Positions 1-6,193 of a stretch of 64,000 bases of DNA are shown one piece after another (within the stretch, counting starts at the first letter, position 1; each line of letters opens with the position of its first letter). The DNA comes from Saccharofermentans sp. (GTDB lineage Bacteria > Bacillota > Clostridia > Saccharofermentanales > Saccharofermentanaceae): NCBI GenBank assembly GCA_024692235.1, contig JAILMW010000033.1, positions 310,001-374,000 of the forward strand, in the 5' to 3' direction. The notes under the pieces were generated by a model that made no database searches, had not been told where the DNA came from, and was given only the letters and a program-made list of their open reading frames with translations. The position numbers and the translations under genes are program-made.

Positions 1-1346
1 TGCCGGTAATGCTTGTGGTCTATATAATCGCATCAGTTATTCCTAGTGATACTTTTTCGGTTCGTCAACTGTGCGTGTCATATGAAGACGCCTGGTATAC
101 CGATGTTTATACCGCTTCGGTCAACTATTCGGGGCTTGATGCGTATCCTGTAGCAATAAATGCTGACCTTAATTGGCGTGAGATATTAGCTGTGTATTAT
201 GCTTATATTGATGGTAAGGATACGAATCCTCGTACTGATCTTGCTAATTTAGATTCAGCTATATCTGTAGGAACCAACAGTGTTCAAAGTTCGGATGCTG
301 TATATTTCGCAGATGTTTTTAATGCGATGAATTGCATATTGGAAGAACCGGTAATAACTTATTGGCTTCCTGAATCAGTGTATACAAACTATTTGGATCC
401 TGAGACTGGAACAATTACGGATGCAACATATGAGTATACCCAAGGAACATACATAATATGCTATCATCCGTCGATTGAGGTAGTTGAAGAGCAGCTGGAG
501 TTTACAGATGAACAAAAATCACTGGTAGATACGTATTTATCCCCAGATTATGATGAGTATTTTTCTAAGATTATCAATAATATTCACGTTGGCTCCGGCG
601 AACTCTATGTACAAACCGCTATGGATGAAGTAGGTAATGGCTGGGATACATATATAGACTGGTGGGGTTCAGAGACGCCGTGGTGTGTTGTTTTTGCGAC
701 TTGGGTAGCTGATCAATGCGGATACGGACAAGGTAATGATCAAATGGGACTTTTTCCGAAGAGTAATGACACTACCTGGATTTACAATTGGTTTTGCAAT
801 CCTACGAATCCAGGTGATGCAATTCTATGTTATAACGGTGCAACAGCTGTGAATGACGTTGTCCCTCAACCCGGATGGCTTATTATCTGGGAACGTGACG
901 GTGATACCTCGCATCAGGAACACTGTAGTATCGTAGTGTCTTATGATCCTGAAACAACAGTCTTCGAGACAATAGACGGAAACAGCAATTATGGTGGATC
1001 CAGCAGTAACTCTACTAATATTGTGTGCTTACATGACTATAAGACATGGGACAGTACCGTATATGCGTTTCTGTGTCCCGCATATCCAAGTGATATGATG
1101 AGTAGCTATGAAGCAATGGTGCAAGACAACATAAACGCCGGAGAGCTGCCGTATAACCATAACGAGATCGTAGCAACATTGAGCTCTTGCCTATCTGAAG
1201 ATGGAGAAGAATTGATCTATACTATAATAGGATTGCTTGAATCAGGAACCGATCCGGATTTGATAACCTATGACGTAGTTGCTGCGATGCAGGCTAATCA
1301 AGAAGCCGGTGTGGATATAATGACCGATATCGATCTTGAAGAGTAA
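1..1346 (+). CDS. CHAP/NlpC-P60-like cell wall hydrolase of an integrative element, 5' truncated by the window
   Basis: The open frame continues through the first base, so the true start probably lies upstream; the first ATG at position 9 falls inside a hydrophobic stretch that could be a membrane anchor. Numbering from that ATG, the C-terminal half carries a CHAP-like peptidase signature: PWCVVFATW with Cys226 as candidate nucleophile, then PGWLIIW and EHCSIVV with His305, and an Asn/Asp-rich DGNSN turn near 324-328. Such amidase/endopeptidase domains cut peptidoglycan, and conjugative elements of Firmicutes commonly encode one to help the transfer channel cross the wall. The element genes, integrase and tRNA-type junction downstream fit that role. 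The roughly 180 residues before the domain I do not recognise. A clear terminator follows. Function is inferred from motif and context. Confidence 0.68.
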   Translation, partial: PVMLVVYIIASVIPSDTFSVRQLCVSYEDAWYTDVYTASVNYSGLDAYPVAINADLNWREILAVYYAYIDGKDTNPRTDLANLDSAISVGTNSVQSSDAVYFADVFNAMNCILEEPVITYWLPESVYTNYLDPETGTITDATYEYTQGTYIICYHPSIEVVEEQLEFTDEQKSLVDTYLSPDYDEYFSKIINNIHVGSGELYVQTAMDEVGNGWDTYIDWWGSETPWCVVFATWVADQCGYGQGNDQMGLFPKSNDTTWIYNWFCNPTNPGDAILCYNGATAVNDVVPQPGWLIIWERDGDTSHQEHCSIVVSYDPETTVFETIDGNSNYGGSSSNSTNIVCLHDYKTWDSTVYAFLCPAYPSDMMSSYEAMVQDNINAGELPYNHNEIVATLSSCLSEDGEELIYTIIGLLESGTDPDLITYDVVAAMQANQEAGVDIMTDIDLEE

Positions 1347-1355
1347 TAATTGTGA

Positions 1356-1387
1356 GCCTCTCTGCCTTTGGGTGGAGAGGCTTTTTT
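1356..1387 (+). terminator. Rho-independent terminator after the CHAP protein
   Basis: A 7-bp stem (GCCTCTC / GAGAGGC) with a 12-nt loop is followed directly by six T residues, 9 nt after the stop codon of the CHAP gene. Confidence 0.85.
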
Positions 1388-1440
1388 CAATGTTCATAAC
1401 GCTAGTATTAGAAACGACCGGAACGCGAAGTTTTCTACAG

Positions 1441-1468
1441 TTTACAAAGATCATTTTTTTTTTATAAT
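1441..1468 (+). promoter_or_regulatory. Sigma-A-like promoter of the small HTH-like gene
   Basis: TTTACA at 1441-1446 and TATAAT at 1463-1468 are separated by 16 nt and lie just upstream of the operator-like repeats and the small regulatory gene. Confidence 0.6.
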
Positions 1469-1472
1469 CTAA

Positions 1473-1508
1473 AACAACAATAGTTGTTAGCAAAACAAAA
1501 TTTGTTAG
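1473..1508 (+). promoter_or_regulatory. Tandem operator-like inverted repeats
   Basis: Two imperfectly related palindromes follow the -10 box: AACAAC-4 nt-GTTGTT at 1473-1488, and AACAAA-1 nt-TTTGTT at 1494-1506. Both run into the same sequence TTGTTAG (1484-1490 and 1502-1508), spaced 18 nt apart. Their place between promoter and start codon suggests a binding site for an autoregulatory repressor, perhaps the protein encoded next. This is inference. Confidence 0.5.
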
Positions 1509-1524
1509 AGGGGTGATGTGCATA

Positions 1525-1743
1525 ATGGATCGCAGAGAAGCTATTAGAGATGTCAAGATAAGACTTATGGATAACCAGCTGACACAGATATGGTTGCTTA
1601 ATAGATTAGAAGAAATAGGTATAAAAACAAGTAAATATACCTTGTCATCGATTCTGTCGGGATATAATGATGGACCCTTGTCTAATCAAGTTCTCGAAGG
1701 TTCACTTAAGATTTTAGAGAAGTATGAAAAAGCTATGAAATGA
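1525..1743 (+). CDS. Small HTH-like regulatory protein of the integrative element
   Basis: A 72-residue protein if it starts at ATG 1525; GTG 1513 and ATG 1516 are in frame, but GGGGTGAT at 1511-1518 fits better as the ribosome binding site for 1525. The sequence is predicted helical with a pattern like a Cro/C1 (XRE) helix-turn-helix: a QLTQIWLLNRLEEIG helix pair, then KYTLSSILSGYNDGP as a possible recognition helix and turn. XRE-like proteins of this size often control excision and transfer genes. The tandem palindromes just upstream suggest autoregulation. The family call rests on helical pattern and context rather than a diagnostic motif. Confidence 0.5.
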   Translation: MDRREAIRDVKIRLMDNQLTQIWLLNRLEEIGIKTSKYTLSSILSGYNDGPLSNQVLEGSLKILEKYEKAMK

Positions 1744-1776
1744 AAAGACTGATCCCCGAAGGAACCAGTCTGATCA

Positions 1777-1798
1777 TTTGAAGTCGAACAACTTCAAA
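1777..1798 (+). repeat. 8-bp inverted repeat upstream of the next gene
   Basis: TTTGAAGT (1777-1784) and ACTTCAAA (1791-1798) form a perfect inverted repeat with a 6-nt spacer, 24 nt before the next start codon. A second hairpin (AGACTG/CAGTCT, 1746-1773) lies just upstream. Neither has a T tract, so these could be an operator or mRNA structure rather than a terminator. Confidence 0.4.
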
Positions 1799-1821
1799 GT
1801 TTACCAACACGAGTATATCAC

Positions 1822-2313
1822 ATGAAAAAGGAATTTAGAAGTAAAACCAAACAAGATATCAGATTTATTCTGAATCATCCTAGTCATATCAATGCTCTTA
1901 ACAGGCGAATTGAGATGATCCAGGATAAATATAAAAGTATGCTTGATGAATGCTATATGCAGATTAAGATCATGGATTATTCCAAGGATCGGGTTCAGAG
2001 CAATACGATACCGGATGCAGGAATAGTAAACATGATGATCCGTATTGAGAAACTTCAGCAACAGCAGCTAAAGGAATTAGCACCTTTGCTCAAGGAAAGA
2101 CGGTATTATCAGATGATTCTTGATCTACATGTCATAATACGGGATCCTTTCTTCAGAGAAGTTTACGATATGTGCTTTGTTGAAAGAGCTGTAGACAGAG
2201 AAGTTCGAGAAATGTTTGGCTTATCCAAGAGCGATTTAAGATCTGTCATTGATGATTGTATATCTCAGATCGCAGACTATATCATAGAAAATCAGATAAT
2301 ATGGGAGGCATAA
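1822..2313 (+). CDS. Helical protein of unknown function, sigma-like C-terminus
   Basis: A 163-residue, mostly helical, charged protein. Residues around 40-100 have a coiled-coil look (IEKLQQQQLKELAPLLKER). The C-terminus, REVREMFGLSKSDLRSVIDD, resembles the sigma region 4-like HTH seen in phage and mobile-element proteins of the ArpU/DUF1492 type, but I cannot confirm a family. It ends 1 nt before the ParB-like gene, so the two are probably co-transcribed. I would treat it as a possible element regulator of unknown function. Confidence 0.45.
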   Translation: MKKEFRSKTKQDIRFILNHPSHINALNRRIEMIQDKYKSMLDECYMQIKIMDYSKDRVQSNTIPDAGIVNMMIRIEKLQQQQLKELAPLLKERRYYQMILDLHVIIRDPFFREVYDMCFVERAVDREVREMFGLSKSDLRSVIDDCISQIADYIIENQIIWEA

Positions 2314-2314
2314 G

Positions 2315-3268
2315 ATGAGTAAGTTCGGATTGGCAGATAAGATAAAGCCTAAGGTTTCAATGGATGAGTTCTTTTCTACGCAGGAAATGAGAGATCAGAA
2401 CAGCATTAGTAATAAGGTTCATCAGATTGAGATAACTAAGCTTCTGATCGATGTGGATTATGCCTGGACTGTTCGTGAAGAGTCTGAAGAATATGCTGAG
2501 ATCTTAGAATCAATCCGCGAAATCGGCATTATAAGCCCATTAACAGTAGTTGCCGCCGGAGAAGATGGATACCGCGTCGTATCCGGTAGGAGACGTAAGG
2601 TAATAGCTGAGCAGCTGGGGCTTATAACAGTACCGTGTATCATCATTGATACAGATGACGAGTATCTGATCCAGAAGATAAGGAATGACAGCAACCTGAA
2701 GACGAGGCGTGAGATCTTACCTTCAGAGAAAGCAAAGGCTTATAAGTTGGAATTAGAGGCGTTAAAGCATCAGGGAAAACGTATTTCAACTTCGTCTCAA
2801 GTTGAGACGAAGTTAAGAACTGATGAAATTATTGCACAAAACCATGGTGATACAAGGGCTCAAGTAGACCGTTATATCAGGCTTAATAACCTTATTCCTG
2901 AACTTCTTGATCTGGTCGATGAAAAGTCGCTTAAGATGCGCCCGGCACTTGAGTTATCTTTCCTTCCTGATGATACTCAGAGAAAGGTTTATAAGCAGGC
3001 ATTCATTGAAAATGACTACAAGCCTACTTATGATATGTGCCATCAGTTGCGCGAAAGGGAAGAAAAGCAGCAACCAATAGATGATGCTCATATCGGAATG
3101 ATTATGGAGCAGCCTGATGAAAACAAGATTCATAAGAATATGAAGGTTACATTAAGGATTAGAAAGATGCTTCCTTCAGGTGTTAGAAATACTGTCCAGC
3201 AGGAAGAGTATATAATACAGGCTATAAAATTCTTTCAGGAACACGGGGGAGAATATGAAGGATTATGA
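2315..3268 (+). CDS. ParB/Spo0J-like nuclease or partition protein
   Basis: A 317-residue protein with a ParB N-terminal domain at about residues 35-130. Visible motifs are an IREIGIISPLTV segment, the box VVSGRRRKVIAEQLG that corresponds to the GERR..A..LG ParB signature, and VPCIIID. A central HTH-like region follows (about 130-200, with TRAQVDRYIRLNNLIP). ParB-like proteins bind DNA and use CTP in plasmid or chromosome partition; element-borne versions are common in Firmicutes and may aid maintenance or nicking. No ParA is visible in the window, so a partner may lie upstream. GGGAGG sits 7 nt before the ATG. The gene contains a striking 27-bp palindrome at 2788-2814 and overlaps the next small gene by 14 nt. 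Confidence 0.75.
   Translation: MSKFGLADKIKPKVSMDEFFSTQEMRDQNSISNKVHQIEITKLLIDVDYAWTVREESEEYAEILESIREIGIISPLTVVAAGEDGYRVVSGRRRKVIAEQLGLITVPCIIIDTDDEYLIQKIRNDSNLKTRREILPSEKAKAYKLELEALKHQGKRISTSSQVETKLRTDEIIAQNHGDTRAQVDRYIRLNNLIPELLDLVDEKSLKMRPALELSFLPDDTQRKVYKQAFIENDYKPTYDMCHQLREREEKQQPIDDAHIGMIMEQPDENKIHKNMKVTLRIRKMLPSGVRNTVQQEEYIIQAIKFFQEHGGEYEGL
2788..2814. repeat. 27-bp near-perfect DNA palindrome inside the ParB-like gene
   Basis: Two 13-base arms, AACTTCGTCTCAA and TTGAGACGAAGTT, flank a single G. The arms are exactly complementary. The site encodes the stretch TSSQVETKL of the ParB-like protein. It could be a protein binding site or a strong mRNA hairpin; no T run follows, so it is not a terminator. 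Confidence 0.8.
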
Positions 3269-3431
3269 ATTTTGGATTCCGATCAATTCTATTGTTAATA
3301 ATTTCGGGGTGAAGGTTATAGAGCTAAAATGCCCGAACTGTGGAAATCGTATAACCGTTACGGGATATATGATCGAGCATAACGGTATTCCGAATAAATG
3401 TGTAATATGTGATAAAGAGGGCGGATCGTAA
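3255..3431 (+). CDS. 58-residue zinc-ribbon protein of the integrative element
   Basis: A short frame with a good ribosome binding site (GGGGGAG ahead of ATG 3255) that starts inside the 3' end of the ParB-like gene. It encodes a small acidic N-terminal segment followed by LKCPNCGNR and, about 20 residues later, NKCVICDKEG: two CxxC knuckles that form a plausible four-cysteine zinc ribbon. It ends with TAA at 3429-3431. Translational coupling with the upstream gene suggests co-expression. Its function is unknown; a nucleic acid or protein contact is the usual role of such minimal ribbons. Confidence 0.6.
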   Translation: MKDYEFWIPINSIVNNFGVKVIELKCPNCGNRITVTGYMIEHNGIPNKCVICDKEGGS

Positions 3432-3490
3432 GATTTGCCCTTTGATATTTTCAGAGAGTATAATTACAGAAAAGGGGAGGCATAGCTGAT

Positions 3491-3856
3491 ATGGACTATG
3501 AATTATTCAAAAGTGAAGTATGCCAGCGCGTAAAGTCTGAAGGGTATGCGAAATTCCTTTTTGATGTCTTATCTAATGACCTGATAAGCCAATATTATAA
3601 CGAGAAAAAGTACTTTGAGTGTCTATATCTCTTAGCTATGGTTGATTATCAGAGTCGTATTCATGATGTCCCTCTTTGTAATCGATACGAGAAACTTCGT
3701 CACTGTAAGCTCGATCGAATCATATATCCCAAAAGTATTCTTGCTCTGGATGCGCTGCTTCCGGAAGAGAACTATAAGGAGATAGCCGTTAGGGAGAGTA
3801 TTCCGGAGTTTATTAGATTTAACATCGTCGAGGCAGAGGTGGATAATGTCGCTTGA
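3491..3856 (+). CDS. Hypothetical partner of the nucleotidyltransferase
   Basis: A 121-residue protein of unknown family with no signal peptide or membrane segment. It has alternating aromatic and acidic segments (KKYFECLYLLAMVDYQ; PEENYKEIAVRE) and is probably helical. A good Shine-Dalgarno (GGGGAGG at 3475-3481) precedes the ATG. Its last 11 nt overlap the start of the next gene, a nucleotidyltransferase-like protein, which implies coupled translation and a functional pair. In analogous AbiE-like pairs the upstream gene supplies the antitoxin; nothing in the sequence proves that here. A DNA-binding motif is not obvious. Confidence 0.5.
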   Translation: MDYELFKSEVCQRVKSEGYAKFLFDVLSNDLISQYYNEKKYFECLYLLAMVDYQSRIHDVPLCNRYEKLRHCKLDRIIYPKSILALDALLPEENYKEIAVRESIPEFIRFNIVEAEVDNVA

Positions 3857-4637
3857 TTTTAGTGAGTTTAATAAAGAGAGCCTGAACTTCTTCCTTAAGG
3901 AGTTGTCCAAGGAGCTACGGCGTGAATACGGTAAGTCATTTAAAGCTGAAATAATACTAGTAGGTGGCGCAGCTGTTCTTGCGAATTATGACTTTAGAAA
4001 TGGCACAAACGATATTGATGTTTATATTAGAGCAGGCGCAAGAATCAAGGATGCTATCAATATTGTTGGTGATAAGTATAACCTTCCTAATGGGTGGATG
4101 AACTCGGATTTTGTAAACACAGATTCATATTCGCCTAAGTTGATTGAGCATTCTGTTTATTACCGAAGTTTCGGAAATGGAGTTCTGGAAGTAAGAACCA
4201 TTAAAGATGAGTACTTGATGGCGATGAAGTTGCGTGCCTTAAGACGATACAAGCATGATATGTCCGATTTAATCGGGATTGCAGATGGAATAAATAAGTC
4301 TGGTCAAAGGATCTCAAAAGAGGGCATTTTTGAAGCTTATAGATCGTTGTATGGCGAAGAAGCATCTCTATCAAACCTTGCAGTACAAACTCTTGATGCA
4401 ATAGTTTCAGCTCCCAATCTGTCTCAACTATACCTAAAAACAGCAGCTGACGAGAAGAATGCCAAAGAATCTTTGGTTACATTTGAGAAGGATTATCCTA
4501 ATGTGCTTAATCAGGAAAATCTTGATGATGTATTGAATTCATTGTTGGCCAGGGATCAATCCTTGATTCCTGATGAAGTGAAAAAACAATTCGAAGAACC
4601 GGATAATTCGATTCATATTGATGATATAGAACTATAA
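3846..4637 (+). CDS. Nucleotidyltransferase-fold protein (AbiEii/DUF6036-like)
   Basis: A 263-residue protein with a minimal nucleotidyltransferase core: IILVGGAAVLANYDFR (GG motif near residue 37) followed by GTNDIDVYI, giving the DxD metal-binding pair, then DEYLMAMKLRALRRYKHDMSD, which matches the K/R-rich helix and D of AbiEii/MenA-type toxins and DUF6036 proteins. Such proteins transfer nucleotides to tRNA or proteins and serve as toxins in toxin-antitoxin or phage defence pairs; others are housekeeping. The 11-nt overlap with the preceding gene and the location next to an integrase in a mobile element favour a stability or defence role. The C-terminal 90 residues are acidic and unassigned. 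A terminator follows. Confidence 0.65.
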   Translation: MSLDFSEFNKESLNFFLKELSKELRREYGKSFKAEIILVGGAAVLANYDFRNGTNDIDVYIRAGARIKDAINIVGDKYNLPNGWMNSDFVNTDSYSPKLIEHSVYYRSFGNGVLEVRTIKDEYLMAMKLRALRRYKHDMSDLIGIADGINKSGQRISKEGIFEAYRSLYGEEASLSNLAVQTLDAIVSAPNLSQLYLKTAADEKNAKESLVTFEKDYPNVLNQENLDDVLNSLLARDQSLIPDEVKKQFEEPDNSIHIDDIEL

Positions 4638-4642
4638 GCTTG

Positions 4643-4675
4643 AAAATGTGTATCCAGTGGATGCACATTTTTCTG
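4643..4675 (+). terminator. Rho-independent terminator after the nucleotidyltransferase
   Basis: An imperfect stem pairs 4643-4655 with 4659-4671 (AAAATGTG and CACATTTT as outer arms, one mismatch) and runs into a short T stretch, 6 nt after the stop codon. Confidence 0.65.
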
Positions 4676-4718
4676 CAGAAAAATATAGCTTTTTCAGGCG
4701 TTTTCCCGCGTAAAAATT

Positions 4719-4747
4719 TTGACAAAATTTTACGGACGTGGTAGTAT
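4719..4747 (+). promoter_or_regulatory. Strong promoter of the integrase leader
   Basis: A consensus -35 TTGACA at 4719-4724 and a -10 TAGTAT at 4742-4747 with exactly 17 nt between them. Transcription would start near 4754 and give a leader of about 140 nt before the integrase start. Confidence 0.75.
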
Positions 4748-4778
4748 AGTCTTGTCTTATTGTATGGAGCCGTAAGTG

Positions 4779-4877
4779 ATGCGGTGCCTATTATTTTTGT
4801 CAAGGATGCAATCTGATTATTTGCATCCTTGTTCTGTTTCTCAAGAAAAAATAGTATTTGCTTACAATCCAAATTAG
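4779..4877 (+). CDS. Possible 32-codon leader peptide upstream of the integrase
   Basis: ATG 4779 is preceded by GGAG at 4766-4769 and opens a 32-codon frame (beginning MRCLLFLSRMQ) that runs through the hairpin at 4801-4831 and stops at TAG 4875-4877, within the integrase ribosome binding site. Translation across the hairpin would melt it, which is the arrangement expected for attenuation control. It may equally be a chance frame. Confidence 0.3.
   Translation: MRCLLFLSRMQSDYLHPCSVSQEKIVFAYNPN
4801..4842 (+). terminator. Terminator-like hairpin in the integrase leader (candidate attenuator)
   Basis: A perfect 11-bp stem pairs CAAGGATGCAA at 4801-4811 with TTGCATCCTTG at 4821-4831 and is followed by a T-rich stretch (7 T in 11 nt). 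It lies between the strong promoter and the integrase start, so it would limit read-through into the integrase. A weaker hairpin (about 4766-4789, then T-rich) precedes it. Confidence 0.6.
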
Positions 4878-4891
4878 AGAGGAAAGTGTTA

Positions 4892-6040
4892 ATGAATGTA
4901 AGAATGCTTCTAAATGAGTATGTTGAAGTATACGGGAAATCAATATGGACATACAGTACATATAGTGCCAACCTGGCAAGAATCAAAAACTATATTAATC
5001 CTCTGATTGGAGATCTTGAGCTTGCAGAAGTGACAACTTTGCGAATAGAGAAGTATTATAGAGAACTCTTAGAATATCCTAGAGTAGGCAGTGGCGGCGG
5101 TAACGTAAACCCTTCTGTTATTCGTGAAATTCATAAGCTGCTGAATAAAGCTTTCCAAAGAGCGGTTGTGTGGCAACTCATAGATCGCAACCCTATAACT
5201 GATGCGATTCGACCCAAAGAGACTCCCAAGAAAAGAGCAATCTGGGACATAAGCGATATTAATAAAGCTAACGAATTATGTAAGGATGAAATGCTTTATT
5301 TGGCTATCAATCTCGCATTCACAGAAACTTTGCGAGAAGGGGAATTATTAGCCCTGGAGTGGAGCGATCTACATTTGGAAGGTCCGCATCCTTATTTGAC
5401 CATTAATAAGATCCATCAGAGGGTTGATATATCAGTGCTTAATGAGTTGAAGAAAAGGGATATATATAGGATATATCCAACTCAGAAGCTGAATGCCAAA
5501 TCGGTTATTGTGGCAAAGAAACCTAAAACGGATTCTTCAATACGCAATATATATATACCGGCAACAATAGTACAAAAGCTTAAGGCGCGCCGTGAAAAGT
5601 ACCTGGTTGAACGACTTCAGTACAAGGCGATTTATATGGATTACGATCTGGTATTCAGAAATGAAGACGGTAGCCCGATGGAACCTTCAAGGCTTAGAGA
5701 TCTGTTTGTCAGATTTATAAAGGAAAATGATCTCCCATATGTTTGTTTTCACTCTCTGCGCCATACGAGTATCACGTATAAGTTAAAACTTACGAATGGT
5801 AATATAAAAGCAGTTCAGGGCGACTCGGGACACTCTCAGGCAGATATGATAACGGACATATACTCGCATATTCTTGATGAAGATCGTATCTGTAATGCAA
5901 ACTTAATTGAAAAAGAGTTTTATCAGGGTGTTATACCTGATAAAATCAAAGTCGATAAATCGAATCTTGAAACTGTTTTATCTTCAGATGAAGGTAAATT
6001 ACTAACACAATTAATGCTAAAATTATCAGGCTTTTTGTGA
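4892..6040 (+). CDS. int: Tyrosine recombinase integrase
   Basis: A 382-residue protein if started at ATG 4892, which has AGAGAGGAAAG just upstream; a longer reading from TTG 4829 would run through the leader hairpin and is unlikely. The N-terminal 60 residues resemble an SAM-like core-binding domain, without the usual extra AP2-like arm domain. The catalytic domain shows all expected landmarks: TETLREGELLALEW (first Arg), a basic beta hairpin, HSLRHTSITYK (HxxR), DSGHSQADM (second His) and IYSHI (nucleophilic Tyr). It would integrate and excise the element by recombination at the adjacent tRNA 3' end, only 22 nt beyond its stop codon. No excisionase is recognisable between it and the tRNA fragment. 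Confidence 0.92.
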   Translation: MNVRMLLNEYVEVYGKSIWTYSTYSANLARIKNYINPLIGDLELAEVTTLRIEKYYRELLEYPRVGSGGGNVNPSVIREIHKLLNKAFQRAVVWQLIDRNPITDAIRPKETPKKRAIWDISDINKANELCKDEMLYLAINLAFTETLREGELLALEWSDLHLEGPHPYLTINKIHQRVDISVLNELKKRDIYRIYPTQKLNAKSVIVAKKPKTDSSIRNIYIPATIVQKLKARREKYLVERLQYKAIYMDYDLVFRNEDGSPMEPSRLRDLFVRFIKENDLPYVCFHSLRHTSITYKLKLTNGNIKAVQGDSGHSQADMITDIYSHILDEDRICNANLIEKEFYQGVIPDKIKVDKSNLETVLSSDEGKLLTQLMLKLSGFL

Positions 6041-6061
6041 TTTGATCGTTTTGATTAGGGA

Positions 6062-6099
6062 GCAAGGGGTCGTGGGTTCAAGTCCCGTCACTCCGACCA
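6062..6099 (+). other. Element attachment site: 3' end of a tRNA gene (probably tRNA-Pro)
   Basis: This 38-nt stretch reads as the variable loop, T arm (GTGGG-TTCAAGT-CCCGT), 3' acceptor strand CACTCCG, discriminator A and CCA of a tRNA. The GGGGTCG variable region and TCCGACCA end resemble Firmicute tRNA-Pro genes. No D arm or anticodon arm precedes it: the integrase stop codon is only 22 nt upstream. A partial tRNA next to an integrase is the classic att junction, and the intact tRNA should lie at the other element end, outside this window. The isotype is inferred from the fragment alone. Confidence 0.8.
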
Positions 6100-6112
6100 T
6101 GTTTAAGTAAAG

Positions 6113-6146
6113 AGATCTCATTGCTTCGGCTTTGAGATCTTTTTTT
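6113..6146 (+). terminator. Terminator downstream of the tRNA-type junction
   Basis: Perfect 8-bp stem AGATCTCA (6113-6120) / TGAGATCT (6133-6140) with a 12-nt loop, followed by six T residues. It is probably the original terminator of the chromosomal tRNA gene. Confidence 0.85.
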
Positions 6147-6159
6147 GCTGTTGTATAAT
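6132..6159 (+). promoter_or_regulatory. Promoter of the thyA-folA block
   Basis: TATAAT at 6154-6159 with TTGAGA at 6132-6137 (16-nt spacing); the -35 lies in the terminator stem. It sits 34 nt upstream of the thyA start. Confidence 0.55.
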
Positions 6160-6193
6160 CTTAGATACTAAAGAAAGTAACGGGGGATCTTAA

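Noticed and set aside
1746..1773. Hairpin after the small HTH-like gene considered as a terminator.
   Set aside because: The stem is short and no T run follows, so termination is not supported.
4829..4891. A longer integrase reading from TTG 4829.
   Set aside because: It would begin within the terminator-like stem and lacks a ribosome binding site, whereas ATG 4892 has a good one and starts at the usual integrase N-terminus.
6059..6099. A complete tRNA gene at the integrase end.
   Set aside because: Only the variable loop, T arm and 3' acceptor are present; there is no anticodon or D arm and the integrase coding sequence occupies that space.
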